Source: Streptomyces sp. NBC_00250 (GTDB lineage: Bacteria > Actinomycetota > Actinomycetes > Streptomycetales > Streptomycetaceae). From it: DNA of 64,000 nt. Positions 32,758 to 42,118 of the stretch are shown here, piece after piece; position 1 is the stretch's first letter; each line of letters opens with the position of its first letter. The translations under genes and the position numbers were made by a program. The stretch covers positions 7,379,501 through 7,443,500 of the forward strand of contig NZ_CP108088.1 in the NCBI RefSeq assembly GCF_036192275.1, written 5' to 3'. The notes under the pieces are model-generated. The model had not been told where the DNA came from and searched no databases. It was given only the letters and a program-made list of their open reading frames with translations.

Positions 32758-33978
32758 GTGGGCGCAGCAGCCAAGCCGAAGGTCGTTCTGGGGGTCAGCG
32801 GCGGTATCGCCGCCTACAAGGCGTGCGAGCTGCTGCGCAGGCTCACCGAGTCCGGACACGACGTCCGTGTCGTTCCCACCGACTCCGCCCTCCACTTCGT
32901 CGGCGCGGCCACCTGGTCCGCGCTCTCCGGCCATCCCGTCTCGACCGAGGTCTGGGAGAGCGTCCACGAGGTGCCGCACGTCCGGATCGGCCAGGCCGCC
33001 CACCTCGTCGTCGTCGCCCCCGCCACCGCCGACATGCTCGCCAAGGCCGCCCACGGCCTGGCCGACGACCTGCTCACCAACACGCTGCTCACCGCGCGCT
33101 GTCCCGTCGTCTTCGCCCCCGCCATGCACACCGAGATGTGGGAGCACCCGGCCACCCAGGAGAACGTGGCGACCCTGCGCCGCCGCGGCGCCGTCGTCAT
33201 CGAACCGGCCGTCGGTCGCCTCACCGGCGTCGACACCGGCAAGGGCCGACTGCCCGACCCGGCGGAGATCTTCGAGATCTGCCGGCGCGTCCTCGCCCGC
33301 GGTACCGCCGCCCCCGACCTCGCCGGACGGCACGTCGTGGTCAGCGCCGGCGGCACCCGCGAGCCCCTCGACCCCGTCCGCTACCTGGGCAACCGCTCCT
33401 CGGGCAAGCAGGGCTACGCCCTCGCGCGGGCCGCCGCCGCCCGCGGCGCCAGGGTCACCCTCGTCGAGGCCAACACCGGCATCCCCGACCCGGCCGGCGT
33501 CGACGTCGTCCACGTCGGCACCGCCGTCCAGCTCCGTGAGGCCGTGCTCAAGGCCGTCGCCGACGCCGACGCGGTGGTCATGGCGGCCGCCGTCGCCGAC
33601 TTCCGACCGGCCGTCTACGCCACGGGGAAGATCAAGAAGAAGGACGACGGCGGAGCCCCCACCGTCGAGCTCGTCCGCAACCCCGACGTCCTCGCCGAGA
33701 TCTCGGCCGACCGCGCCCTGCCGGGCCAGGTCGTGGTCGGCTTCGCCGCCGAGACCGACGACGTCCTCGCCAACGGCCGGGAGAAGCTCCGCCGCAAGGG
33801 CTGCGACCTCCTCGTCGTGAACGAGGTGGGGGAGCGCAAGACCTTCGGTTCCGAGGAGAACGAGGCCGTCGTGCTCGCGTCGGACGGCGCCGAGACTCCC
33901 GTACCGTACGGTCCGAAGGAAGCGCTCGCCGAGACGGTCTGGGACCTGGTCCTGCCGCGGCTGCGCGCCACGACCTGA
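32758..33978 (+). CDS. coaBC: bifunctional phosphopantothenoylcysteine decarboxylase / phosphopantothenate-cysteine ligase
   Basis: 406 residues. It carries out two consecutive steps of coenzyme A synthesis. The N-terminal FMN flavoprotein domain starts KVVLGVSGGIAAYKACELLR, with the catalytic His in VPHVRIGQAAH and the PAMHTEMWEHP segment. The CoaB half begins near HVVVSAGGTREPLDPVRYLGN, with ligase residues KIKKKDDG and FAAETDD. The GTG at 32758 follows GCGGGGAGCAGCA; the frame is open back to 32713, but that would start inside the rpoZ terminator. Confidence 0.95.
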   Translation: MGAAAKPKVVLGVSGGIAAYKACELLRRLTESGHDVRVVPTDSALHFVGAATWSALSGHPVSTEVWESVHEVPHVRIGQAAHLVVVAPATADMLAKAAHGLADDLLTNTLLTARCPVVFAPAMHTEMWEHPATQENVATLRRRGAVVIEPAVGRLTGVDTGKGRLPDPAEIFEICRRVLARGTAAPDLAGRHVVVSAGGTREPLDPVRYLGNRSSGKQGYALARAAAARGARVTLVEANTGIPDPAGVDVVHVGTAVQLREAVLKAVADADAVVMAAAVADFRPAVYATGKIKKKDDGGAPTVELVRNPDVLAEISADRALPGQVVVGFAAETDDVLANGREKLRRKGCDLLVVNEVGERKTFGSEENEAVVLASDGAETPVPYGPKEALAETVWDLVLPRLRATT

Positions 33979-34276
33979 CGCATGTGGCGCGTTTCCGGCC
34001 TTCGGTGATCCGGCTGCGCGGCGGCTGATTTTCGGCGTTCCACGACTTCCCGGTGGAGGCGAAACGCCGAGTCGCGAGTGATTTACGCCCCACCGGGGCG
34101 GGCGCCTCCGCCTTGCCGGAGGCCGATTTCGCGCGCCCACGCGTATTCGCCAGGCGAGACACCTGGTCCATAGCGCGACCACGACCGATAGACTGTTCGT
34201 GGAACGTCGCGGGGCGCAGCCCCCTGCCGGTCCGCGTCACGAGTAGCCAGCAGCCGCTGCAACCCCAGGGAGCGTT
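33979..34276 (+). promoter_or_regulatory. 298-base coaBC-metK gap with hairpins and candidate metK promoter
   Basis: TCGGCGTT/AACGCCGA (34032-34039/34063-34070) and a CCTCCG/CGGAGG stem near 34107-34127 could end coaBC transcription. TAGACT at 34189-34194 is a reasonable -10; the matching -35 is weak. The putative leader after it (about 34200-34276) is short, and near 34239-34264 it contains a segment (CACGAGTAGCCAGC, then CTGCAACCCC) with loose likeness to the conserved strands of SAM-IV riboswitches. I do not see the full fold. Confidence 0.35.
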
Positions 34277-35485
<1,209 letters not shown>

Positions 35486-35502
35486 TCCCAGGCTGTAGGT
35501 GA

Positions 35503-35539
35503 CCGAAGCCCGGTACCCCGTGGGGGTGCCGGGCTTCGG
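35503..35539 (+). terminator. terminator after metK
   Basis: CCGAAGCCCGGTACCCC (35503-35519) pairs with GGGGTGCCGGGCTTCGG (35523-35539) with one G-T pair and a four-base loop. Confidence 0.8.
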
Positions 35540-35579
35540 CCGTGCCCGGTTGTCGGTGGCGTCTGGTAGGTATGGGGCT

Positions 35580-37718
35580 GTGAGCAGCGAGAACGAGAGG
35601 CCCGACAAGGCCGAGGAGCCCGAGCAGCTCGCCCTCATCCGGGAGACCGTCCGGAAGGCGAAGGTGCCGCGGGCCAAGCCGCGGACCTGGCGGGGGGCCG
35701 CGCTGGCCAAGGAGCTGCCCGTCGCACGGGTCGTCGTGAACAAGGGCTCGCTCCATCTCGACCAGTTCTTCGACTACGCGGTCCCCGAGGAGCTGGACGA
35801 GGCGGCACGACCCGGGGTGCGGGTCCGGGTGCGGTTCGGCGCGGGGGCGCACCAGGTCAAGAACGGGCGCCGGGAGGGCGGACGGCTCATCGACGGCTTC
35901 CTCGTCGAGCGGCTGGCCACCTCGGACTACTCGGGGCCACTGGCCGCGCTCGCCGACGTCGTCTCACCGGAGCCGGTCCTCGGCCCCGAGCTGCTGGGGC
36001 TCGCCCGTGCCGTCGCCGACCGGTACGCGGGAAGCCTCGCGGACGTGCTCCAGCTCGCCGTGCCGCCGCGCAGCGCCCGCGCCGAGGGACGACCCTCCCC
36101 GGAGCCGCTGCCGCCACCGGCCGCGCCGGAGCCGGGTACCTGGACGCGGTACGAGCGGGGGCCCGGGTTCCTGGACTCCCTCGCACGCGGCGGGGCGCCC
36201 AGGGCCGTGTGGAACGCGCTGCCGGGACCGTTCTGGGCCGAGGAGATCGCCCGCGCCGTGGGCGCCACCCTGGCCTCCGGCCGGGGCGCGCTCGTCGTCG
36301 TACCGGACGGTCGTGCGGCGGGGCGGGTCGACGCGGCCCTGACCGCGGTCCTGGGGGAGGGGCGGCACGCGCTGCTCACCGCCGAGGCGGGCCCCGAGAA
36401 GCGGTACGCGCAGTGGCTCGCCGTGCGGCGCGGCGCGGTGCGGGCCGTGGTCGGCACCCGGGCCGCGATGTTCGCCCCCGTCCGGGACCTCGGGCTCGTC
36501 GTCATCTGGGACGACGGCGACGGCAGCCACAGCGAACTGCACGCCCCGCAGCCCCACGCGCGCGACGTGCTGCTGCTCCGCGCCGCCCACGACCGGTGCG
36601 CCTTCCTCCTCGGCAGCACCAGCTGCACCGTCGAGGCCGCCCAGCTCGTCGAGTCCGGCTGGGCCAAGCCGCTGAGCGCCGGACGCGAACAGATCCGCAA
36701 GGCGGCCCCGCTGATCCGGACCGTCGGCGACGGCGAACTGGCCCGCGACGAGGCCGCGCGCGCGGCCCGGCTGCCCTCGCTGGCCTGGCAGACCGTACGC
36801 GAAGGACTCAAGACCGGGCCCGTGCTCGTCCAGGTGCCCCGCCGGGGCTACGTACCCCGGCTGGCCTGCGAGCGGTGCCGGACGCCCGCCCGCTGCCGCC
36901 ACTGCGCAGGTCCCCTGGAGGCCCCCGAACAGCGGGAACTGCACTGTGCCTGGTGCGGGCGCGGCGCCGCCGACTGGCACTGCGTGGAGTGCGGCTCGAC
37001 CAGGCTGCGCGCCCAGGTCGTCGGCGCGCGGCGGACGGCGGAGGAACTCGGCCGGGCGTTCCCGGCGGTGCCGGTGAGGACCTCGGGACGTGACCACGTC
37101 CTGGACACCGTGCCCGGGCGCCCCGCGCTCGTCGTCTCCACCCCCGGCGCCGAACCCGTCGCCGAGGGCGGCTACGCGGCCGCGCTGCTCCTCGACGGCT
37201 GGGCCATGCTCGGCCGGCCCGATCTGCGCGCAGGTGAGGAGGCCCTGCGCCGCTGGATCGACGCGGCCTCGCTCGTCCGCGGCCAGCCCGAGGGCGGCAC
37301 CGTCGTCGTGGTCGCCGAGCCGACGCTCCGGCCGGTCCAGGCGCTCGTCCGCTGGGACCCGGTCGGGCACGCCCAGCGCGAGTTGGCCGAGCGGGCCGAA
37401 CTGGGCTTCCCGCCGGTCTCCCGGATGGCGGCGGTGACGGGTCTCCCGGAGGCCGTCGAAGGCTTCCTCGCGACGGCCGGGCTGCCCACCGACGCCGAGG
37501 TGCTCGGCCCGGTGCCGCTGCCGGTGGTCCGCCCCGGCGGGCCGCGCAGGCCCGGCGACCCGCCGCCGGGCGAGCAGTGGGACCGCGCCCTGGTCCGGGT
37601 CCCGCCGGGCAGCGGCGCGGCCCTGGCGGCGGCCCTCAAGCAGGCCCGCGCGGCCCGACTCGCACGGGGCGGCGGCGACTCCGTGCGGATCCGGGTGGAC
37701 CCGCCGGACATCGGCTGA
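35580..37718 (+). CDS. priA: PriA-like primosomal protein N' without ATPase motifs
   Basis: 712 residues. PriA reloads the replisome at abandoned forks. The N-terminal 3'-end binding domain (VNKGSLHLDQFFDYAVPEEL) and the zinc region with eight cysteines in four CxxC pairs (CERC, CRHC, CAWC, CVEC) are intact. Where helicase PriA has Walker A, this protein reads ALPGPFWAEEIARAVG, with no GxGKT. The DEEH box is VIWDDGDGSHSE. It therefore cannot be a conventional ATP-driven helicase, as described for actinobacterial PriA. The GTG at 35580 directly follows a GGTAGGTATGGGGC stretch; the frame is open upstream through the metK terminator. fmt and rsmB downstream belong to the usual def-fmt-rsmB-priA neighbourhood. 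Confidence 0.88.
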   Translation: MSSENERPDKAEEPEQLALIRETVRKAKVPRAKPRTWRGAALAKELPVARVVVNKGSLHLDQFFDYAVPEELDEAARPGVRVRVRFGAGAHQVKNGRREGGRLIDGFLVERLATSDYSGPLAALADVVSPEPVLGPELLGLARAVADRYAGSLADVLQLAVPPRSARAEGRPSPEPLPPPAAPEPGTWTRYERGPGFLDSLARGGAPRAVWNALPGPFWAEEIARAVGATLASGRGALVVVPDGRAAGRVDAALTAVLGEGRHALLTAEAGPEKRYAQWLAVRRGAVRAVVGTRAAMFAPVRDLGLVVIWDDGDGSHSELHAPQPHARDVLLLRAAHDRCAFLLGSTSCTVEAAQLVESGWAKPLSAGREQIRKAAPLIRTVGDGELARDEAARAARLPSLAWQTVREGLKTGPVLVQVPRRGYVPRLACERCRTPARCRHCAGPLEAPEQRELHCAWCGRGAADWHCVECGSTRLRAQVVGARRTAEELGRAFPAVPVRTSGRDHVLDTVPGRPALVVSTPGAEPVAEGGYAAALLLDGWAMLGRPDLRAGEEALRRWIDAASLVRGQPEGGTVVVVAEPTLRPVQALVRWDPVGHAQRELAERAELGFPPVSRMAAVTGLPEAVEGFLATAGLPTDAEVLGPVPLPVVRPGGPRRPGDPPPGEQWDRALVRVPPGSGAALAAALKQARAARLARGGGDSVRIRVDPPDIG

Positions 37719-37751
37719 CGAGCGGCGCTCGGCGCGGTGGGGGGCGGCCGA

Positions 37752-37820
37752 CGTGGGCGACCCGGGTGGGGCCGCGTGCGCGACTCGGGTGGTCCCGCGT
37801 GCGCGACTGGGGTGCGCAGG
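37752..37820 (+). repeat. three imperfect 23-bp tandem repeats after priA
   Basis: Units 37752-37774, 37775-37797 and 37798-37820 share the core CGTGNGCGACNSGGGTGG. They lie in the 178-base gap between priA and the convergent HTH gene, which has no other recognisable element. Confidence 0.7.
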
Positions 37821-37896
37821 CAGGCGGGCGTGGACCCGGCACACGGGACGGCCGTCCGTCCCCGGTGGGGGCGGACGGCCGTGGGGCGCTCGCGGG

Positions 37897-38415
37897 TCAG
37901 CCGTTGCGCGGGCCGGGGAAGGCCGACGTCCGCGGCTCCTCGCGGAGCGACGCGCTGCCCGAGGTCGGCTGAGGAGGCATCGAGCGGGCCGCGGGCACCG
38001 AGGGGAGCGTGCGGGTCGCCGTCGGCTCCACCATCGGTTCCTGGTCGAGGCCGACGCCCGGCTGGGGCGCCCGCCGGGCACCGTAACGGCGGTGGACGGC
38101 CTGCTTGGTGACTCCGAGCGCGGAGCCCACCGCGTCCCAGGAGAACCCGAGCGAGCGGTCGAAGTCGACCGCGGCGGTCACCAGGGTCTCGACACTGTCC
38201 CGCAGCTCCTGGGCGAGACGGACGGTGGGGGCGGGGGCCCGCCCGTAGACGACGAAGCCCGTGGACGGGCCGGAGCGGCGAGGGCGGTAGACATTGCCCA
38301 GCTGGGCCGTGAGCGTGCGCAGTGCGTCCACCTGCCGCCGGACCCGCTCGATGTCCCGCACCAGAAGGTGCAGACTCGCCCGAGCCTGGGCGTCGTGGGT
38401 TGCGTGGTCGGCCAT
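37897..38415 (-). CDS. helix-turn-helix DNA-binding protein, conserved in Streptomyces
   Basis: 172 residues. A helical N-terminal half ([41 protein letters not shown]) leads into a predicted helix-turn-helix [21 protein letters not shown] at about residues 105-125. A Pro/Ser/Thr-rich, probably disordered tail follows. The HTH resembles those of small sigma-like or MerR/XRE-type proteins, but I cannot assign a family. The ATG at 38415 ([10 protein letters not shown]) is preceded on the reverse strand by GAGAGGCTTTCAC, a good ribosome-binding site; an upstream ATG at 38484 lacks one. It is convergent with priA and divergent from fmt, so it could regulate fmt-rsmB. Confidence 0.65.
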   Translation of the reverse strand: MADHATHDAQARASLHLLVRDIERVRRQVDALRTLTAQLGNVYRPRRSGPSTGFVVYGRAPAPTVRLAQELRDSVETLVTAAVDFDRSLGFSWDAVGSALGVTKQAVHRRYGARRAPQPGVGLDQEPMVEPTATRTLPSVPAARSMPPQPTSGSASLREEPRTSAFPGPRNG

Positions 38416-38642
38416 GTGAAAGCCTCTCGAACCGGCATGTAAGGGGAAGGGCCGCAGGGGGGAACGGCGACCCGATTCGGTCAATCTCTCTTGACCAACG
38501 CGCCACCCGGAGTTGGGTCACGCATCGGGGGCGTACACGCATATGCGCGGGGCGCTCGTCCTTCCGTACGCCCCCTCCGTACGGGGCACCTAGACTGGTG
38601 CGCTGCCCGTAAAGCCCCCGGACAGACAGGCAGTCGCCACCC

Positions 38643-39575
38643 ATGAAGCTCGTCTTCGCAGGCACCCCCGAGGTCGCCGTACCCGCCCTGGACGCCCTGC
38701 TCGCCTCCGGCCGGCACGAGGTGGCCGCCGTCGTCACCCGGCCGGACGCCCCGGCGGGTCGCGGCCGGCGGCTCGTCGCCAGCCCGGTGGCCCAGCGGGC
38801 CGAAGAGGCCGGGATCGAGGTCCTGAAGCCCAACCGGCCCCGCGACGAGGACTTCCTCGCCCGGCTGCGCGAGATCGCCCCGGACTGCTGCCCGGTCGTC
38901 GCGTACGGCGCGCTGCTGCCCAAGGTCGCCCTCGACATCCCCTCCCGGGGCTGGGTCAACCTGCACTTCTCGCTGCTGCCGGCCTGGCGGGGCGCGGCGC
39001 CGGTGCAGCACTCGCTGATGGCGGGCGACCAGGTGACGGGCGCCTCCACCTTCCTGATCGAGGAAGGCCTCGACTCGGGCCCGGTCTACGGCGTCGTCAC
39101 CGAGGACATCCGGCCGACCGACACCAGCGGCGATCTGCTCACCCGCCTCGCGTTCGCGGGCGCCGGGCTGCTCTCCGCCACCATGGACGGCATCGAGGAC
39201 GGCACGCTCAAGGCCGTCCCGCAGCCCATCGAGGGCCTCACCCTCGCCCCGAAGATCCAGGTCGAGGACGCCCAGGTCGACTTCGCGGCCCCCGCCCTCC
39301 GGGTGGACCGCGTGGTCCGCGGCTGCACCCCGGCCCCCGGCGCCTGGACGCTCTTCCGCGGCGAGCGCCTCAAGCTGATCCAGGTCACCCCGCTGCCCGA
39401 CCGCACCGACCTGGCCCCGGGCGAGCTCGCGGCGGGCAAGAACAACGTGTACGTGGGCACCGGCTCGTACGCCGTCGAACTCGTCTGGGTCCAGCCGCAG
39501 GGCAAGAAGCCGATGAAGGCCGCCGACTGGGCCCGCGGCGTGCGCATCGCGCCCGGCGAGCTCCTCGGCGCCTAG
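38643..39575 (+). CDS. fmt: methionyl-tRNA formyltransferase
   Basis: 310 residues. It formylates initiator Met-tRNA. The catalytic core has [16 protein letters not shown] at the N-terminus, the active-site [18 protein letters not shown] and [11 protein letters not shown], and a C-terminal OB-like tRNA-binding domain from about residue 210. The ATG at 38643 follows a short GC-rich leader. rsmB starts 101 bases later, the typical pairing. Confidence 0.97.
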   Translation: MKLVFAGTPEVAVPALDALLASGRHEVAAVVTRPDAPAGRGRRLVASPVAQRAEEAGIEVLKPNRPRDEDFLARLREIAPDCCPVVAYGALLPKVALDIPSRGWVNLHFSLLPAWRGAAPVQHSLMAGDQVTGASTFLIEEGLDSGPVYGVVTEDIRPTDTSGDLLTRLAFAGAGLLSATMDGIEDGTLKAVPQPIEGLTLAPKIQVEDAQVDFAAPALRVDRVVRGCTPAPGAWTLFRGERLKLIQVTPLPDRTDLAPGELAAGKNNVYVGTGSYAVELVWVQPQGKKPMKAADWARGVRIAPGELLGA

Positions 39576-39676
39576 GGGGCGTCTACGCGGCCGTCACGGG
39601 CCCGGGAGCGGGTGGGGGCGCGGCGGACGTAGGCTTGGGGGGTTCGACCTCTTTCATTTCGTCACGCGGAGCACCT

Positions 39677-41089
39677 TTGAGCGAGCAGGCAAGTCGCCGT
39701 CCCCACAAGCCCTACCGGCGGCCCCAGAAGGACCCCGTCCGGATGCTCGCCTTCGAGGCCCTGAGGGCGGTGGACGAGCGGGACGCCTACGCGAACCTGG
39801 TGCTGCCGCCGCTGCTGCGGAAGGCCCGTGAGGGCGGGAACTTCGACGCCCGGGACGCGGCGCTCGCGACCGAGCTGGTGTACGGGACGCTGCGTCGCCA
39901 GGGCACGTACGACGCGATCATCTCCGCCTGCATCGACCGGCCCCTGCGCGAGGTCGACCCGCCCGTGCTCGACGTGCTCGCGCTCGGCGCGCACCAGCTG
40001 CTCGGCACCCGGATCCCCACCCACGCCGCCGTCTCCGCCAGCGTCGAGCTGGCGCGGGTGGTGCTCGGTGACGGGCGGGCCAAGTTCGTGAACGCCGTGC
40101 TGCGGAAGATCTCGGCCCAGGACCTCGACGCCTGGGTGGCGCAGGTCGCCCCGCCGTACGACAAGGACCCCGAGGACCACCTCGCCGTCGTCCACTCGCA
40201 CCCCCGCTGGGTCGTCTCGGCGCTCTGGGACTCCCTCGGCGGCGGCCGCGCCGGGATCGAGGACCTCCTGGAGGCCGACAACGAGCGCCCCGAGGTCACC
40301 CTCGTCGCCCGCCCCGGCCGCTCCACCACGGAGGAGCTCGCCGCGGCCACCGAGAGCCTGCCGGGCCGCTGGTCGCCGTACGCCGTCCGGATGGCCGAGG
40401 GCGGCGAGCCCGGTGCCATCGAGGCGGTGAAGGAGAGCCGGGCGGGCGTCCAGGACGAGGGCAGTCAGCTCGTGGCGATCGCCCTGGCCAACGCCCCGCT
40501 CGACGGCCCCGACGCCCGCTGGCTCGACGGCTGTGCGGGCCCCGGCGGCAAGGCCGCGCTCCTCGCCGCCCTCGCCGCCGAACGGGGCGCCGCCCTGCTC
40601 GCCTCCGAGAAGCAGCCGCACCGCGCCCGTCTCGTCGAACGCGCCCTCGCCGGCAACCCGGGCCCGTACCAGGTCATCGCCGCCGACGGCACCCGCCCGC
40701 CGTGGCGCCCCGGCTCCTTCGACCGGGTCCTCATGGACGTGCCGTGCTCGGGCCTCGGCGCCCTGCGCCGCCGCCCCGAGGCCCGCTGGCGTCGCCGCCC
40801 CGAGGACCTGGACGGCTTCGCCCCGCTCCAGCGCGCCCTCCTCACGGAGGCGCTGAGCGCCGTCCGCGTCGGCGGTGTCGTGGGGTACGCGACCTGCTCG
40901 CCGCACCTCGCCGAGACCCGGGTCGTCGTCGACGACGTACTGAAGAAGGTCGGCGGCGCCGAGCTGATCGACGCCCGTCCGCTGCTGCCGGGCGTACCGG
41001 CGATCGGCGACGGACCGGACGTCCAGCTCTGGCCGCACCTGCACGGTACGGACGCCATGTATCTGGCGCTGATCCGCCGGACCGCCTGA
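39677..41089 (+). CDS. rsmB: 16S rRNA (cytosine-967-C5)-methyltransferase
   Basis: 470 residues. The N-terminal NusB-like RNA-binding domain (residues about 15-140: RMLAFEALRAVDERDAYANL) is fused to a SAM-dependent methyltransferase. Motif I WLDGCAGPGGKAALLAAL, the Pro-Cys motif MDVPCSGLGALRRRPEARWR and the catalytic-cysteine region VGYATCSPHLAET are present. The TTG at 39677 (then SEQASRRPHKPYRRPQ) is preferred; it follows CGCGGAGCACC, and this arginine-rich N-terminus is typical. A GTG at 39635 upstream is the alternative. Confidence 0.93.
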   Translation: MSEQASRRPHKPYRRPQKDPVRMLAFEALRAVDERDAYANLVLPPLLRKAREGGNFDARDAALATELVYGTLRRQGTYDAIISACIDRPLREVDPPVLDVLALGAHQLLGTRIPTHAAVSASVELARVVLGDGRAKFVNAVLRKISAQDLDAWVAQVAPPYDKDPEDHLAVVHSHPRWVVSALWDSLGGGRAGIEDLLEADNERPEVTLVARPGRSTTEELAAATESLPGRWSPYAVRMAEGGEPGAIEAVKESRAGVQDEGSQLVAIALANAPLDGPDARWLDGCAGPGGKAALLAALAAERGAALLASEKQPHRARLVERALAGNPGPYQVIAADGTRPPWRPGSFDRVLMDVPCSGLGALRRRPEARWRRRPEDLDGFAPLQRALLTEALSAVRVGGVVGYATCSPHLAETRVVVDDVLKKVGGAELIDARPLLPGVPAIGDGPDVQLWPHLHGTDAMYLALIRRTA

Positions 41090-41145
41090 GCGTTCCGCCT
41101 TCGCCCCCGGACCGACCGGGGGCGCCCGGAAGCGCGGGCCGCCGG

Positions 41146-41802
41146 TCAGCCCCGCAGGACGTCCTCGGCGAGCGTCCCCAGCCACGCGCCGTGCGTGTAC
41201 GGGACGGGCGGGTCCACCTCGAGACCCAGCAGCGCCAGCCCGTACGCGTACTCCGCCTCGTCCAGCCGCAGGGCCAGCAGCTCGTGCACCTCCCCGCACA
41301 GCCGCGCCACCAGCGACCGGTCCGTGCCCTCCAGGTAGTCGCGCAGCGCCTCCTCGTGGTCCTCGAACTCCTCGCCGAAGTCCTGCGAGAACCAGCCGCC
41401 GAGCAGCTGCCCGAGCTCGGGGAACCGGGCCTGCCACTCCCACCGGGTCCGGGGCGCCCCCGGCGGCGGCATGTCGCCCTCCGCCAGACAACGGCGCAGA
41501 TGCCCGGCGACGGTCAGCAGCCACGCCTGGATCGACGGCCCGTCGAGTCCCGGGTCGGGCAGCGGGTAGACCTCCCCGAGGCGCAGCCGCAACGGCCCCG
41601 GGGGATGGCGGGCGTACTCGCGCAGCTGGCTCTCGGCGACCCCGACCGCCCAGGGGCGGGTGTGCCAGGTGTGCCGCAGGTAGGCCGTCAGGGCCTCGCT
41701 GGGCTTCTCCTCGGTGTCGTCCGCGGGCTGCCCGGCGTACGCGCGGAGCACCTGGTCCATCTCGCCGTACAGGTGGTCGTGCTGGAGGGGAGTCAGCGGC
41801 AT
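41146..41802 (-). CDS. second CDI-type immunity-like protein (CdiI_2-like C-terminal half)
   Basis: 218 residues, soluble and acidic. The C-terminal half (about 125-218) has the pattern LLGGWFSQDFGEEFEDHEEALRDYL with a helical end HGAWLGTLAEDVLRG, which resembles the CdiI_2 immunity family. The same type is present in the neighbour at 42112-42861 (AYFGQDGIAMEDEE, then SWSDWLTLIADTL). The N-terminal half (PWAVGVAESQLREYARHP, DGPSIQAWLLTVAGHL) is a separate region I do not recognise. It starts with ATG after CAGGAGAACG, 16 bases after the orphan toxin fragment, as the last gene of the toxin operon. It most likely protects against the RNase encoded just before it or a relative of it. Inference from order and weak motif similarity. 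Confidence 0.68.
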   Translation of the reverse strand: MPLTPLQHDHLYGEMDQVLRAYAGQPADDTEEKPSEALTAYLRHTWHTRPWAVGVAESQLREYARHPPGPLRLRLGEVYPLPDPGLDGPSIQAWLLTVAGHLRRCLAEGDMPPPGAPRTRWEWQARFPELGQLLGGWFSQDFGEEFEDHEEALRDYLEGTDRSLVARLCGEVHELLALRLDEAEYAYGLALLGLEVDPPVPYTHGAWLGTLAEDVLRG

Positions 41803-41818
41803 CGGAGGCGTTCTCCTG

Positions 41819-42118
41819 TCACGGGAGGATCGGGAAGGTGGCGTGCACGGTGAACCCGAGCGGTGTGTCCGGGGCCCGCCTCAGCACCACCCGAGCGGCC
41901 CGCACGTCCACCGGCGGGTGGCCGGCCAGCATCGTCGCCTGGGGCAGTACCTGCCCGACCGGCTCGGGCCGGGACGGCCAGCAGGCCTCGATCGTGAGCC
42001 GCTGCCGGTCCGATCGGGTCAGCCACCGGTGCACCGCTTGTTCGTTCTGCGAGACCACCGCCTGAGTGGCCCACTGGGCGGTCTCCCGGTCGGGGTAGGT
42101 GGCGGAACGTGTCAGCAA
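41819..42118 (-). CDS. orphan RNase A-like toxin fragment (CdiA-CT RNase A family, N-terminus missing)
   Basis: 99 residues: starts with a TTG that overlaps the upstream stop by seven bases and follows GAGAGGAGCAG, a strong ribosome-binding site. It carries the central and C-terminal part of the bacterial RNase A-like toxin domain: SATYPDRETAQWATQAV, AVHRWLTR, ARVVLRRAPDTPLG and the terminal TVHATFP with the conserved threonine position. The family's first segment, HAxxRHVG with a catalytic histidine and a later arginine (as in the large toxin encoded upstream), is absent. It is therefore probably inactive alone and looks like a C-terminal toxin module left behind or stored for recombination with a full-length toxin gene. 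No frameshift links it to another open frame. Confidence 0.7.
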   Translation of the reverse strand: MLTRSATYPDRETAQWATQAVVSQNEQAVHRWLTRSDRQRLTIEACWPSRPEPVGQVLPQATMLAGHPPVDVRAARVVLRRAPDTPLGFTVHATFPILP

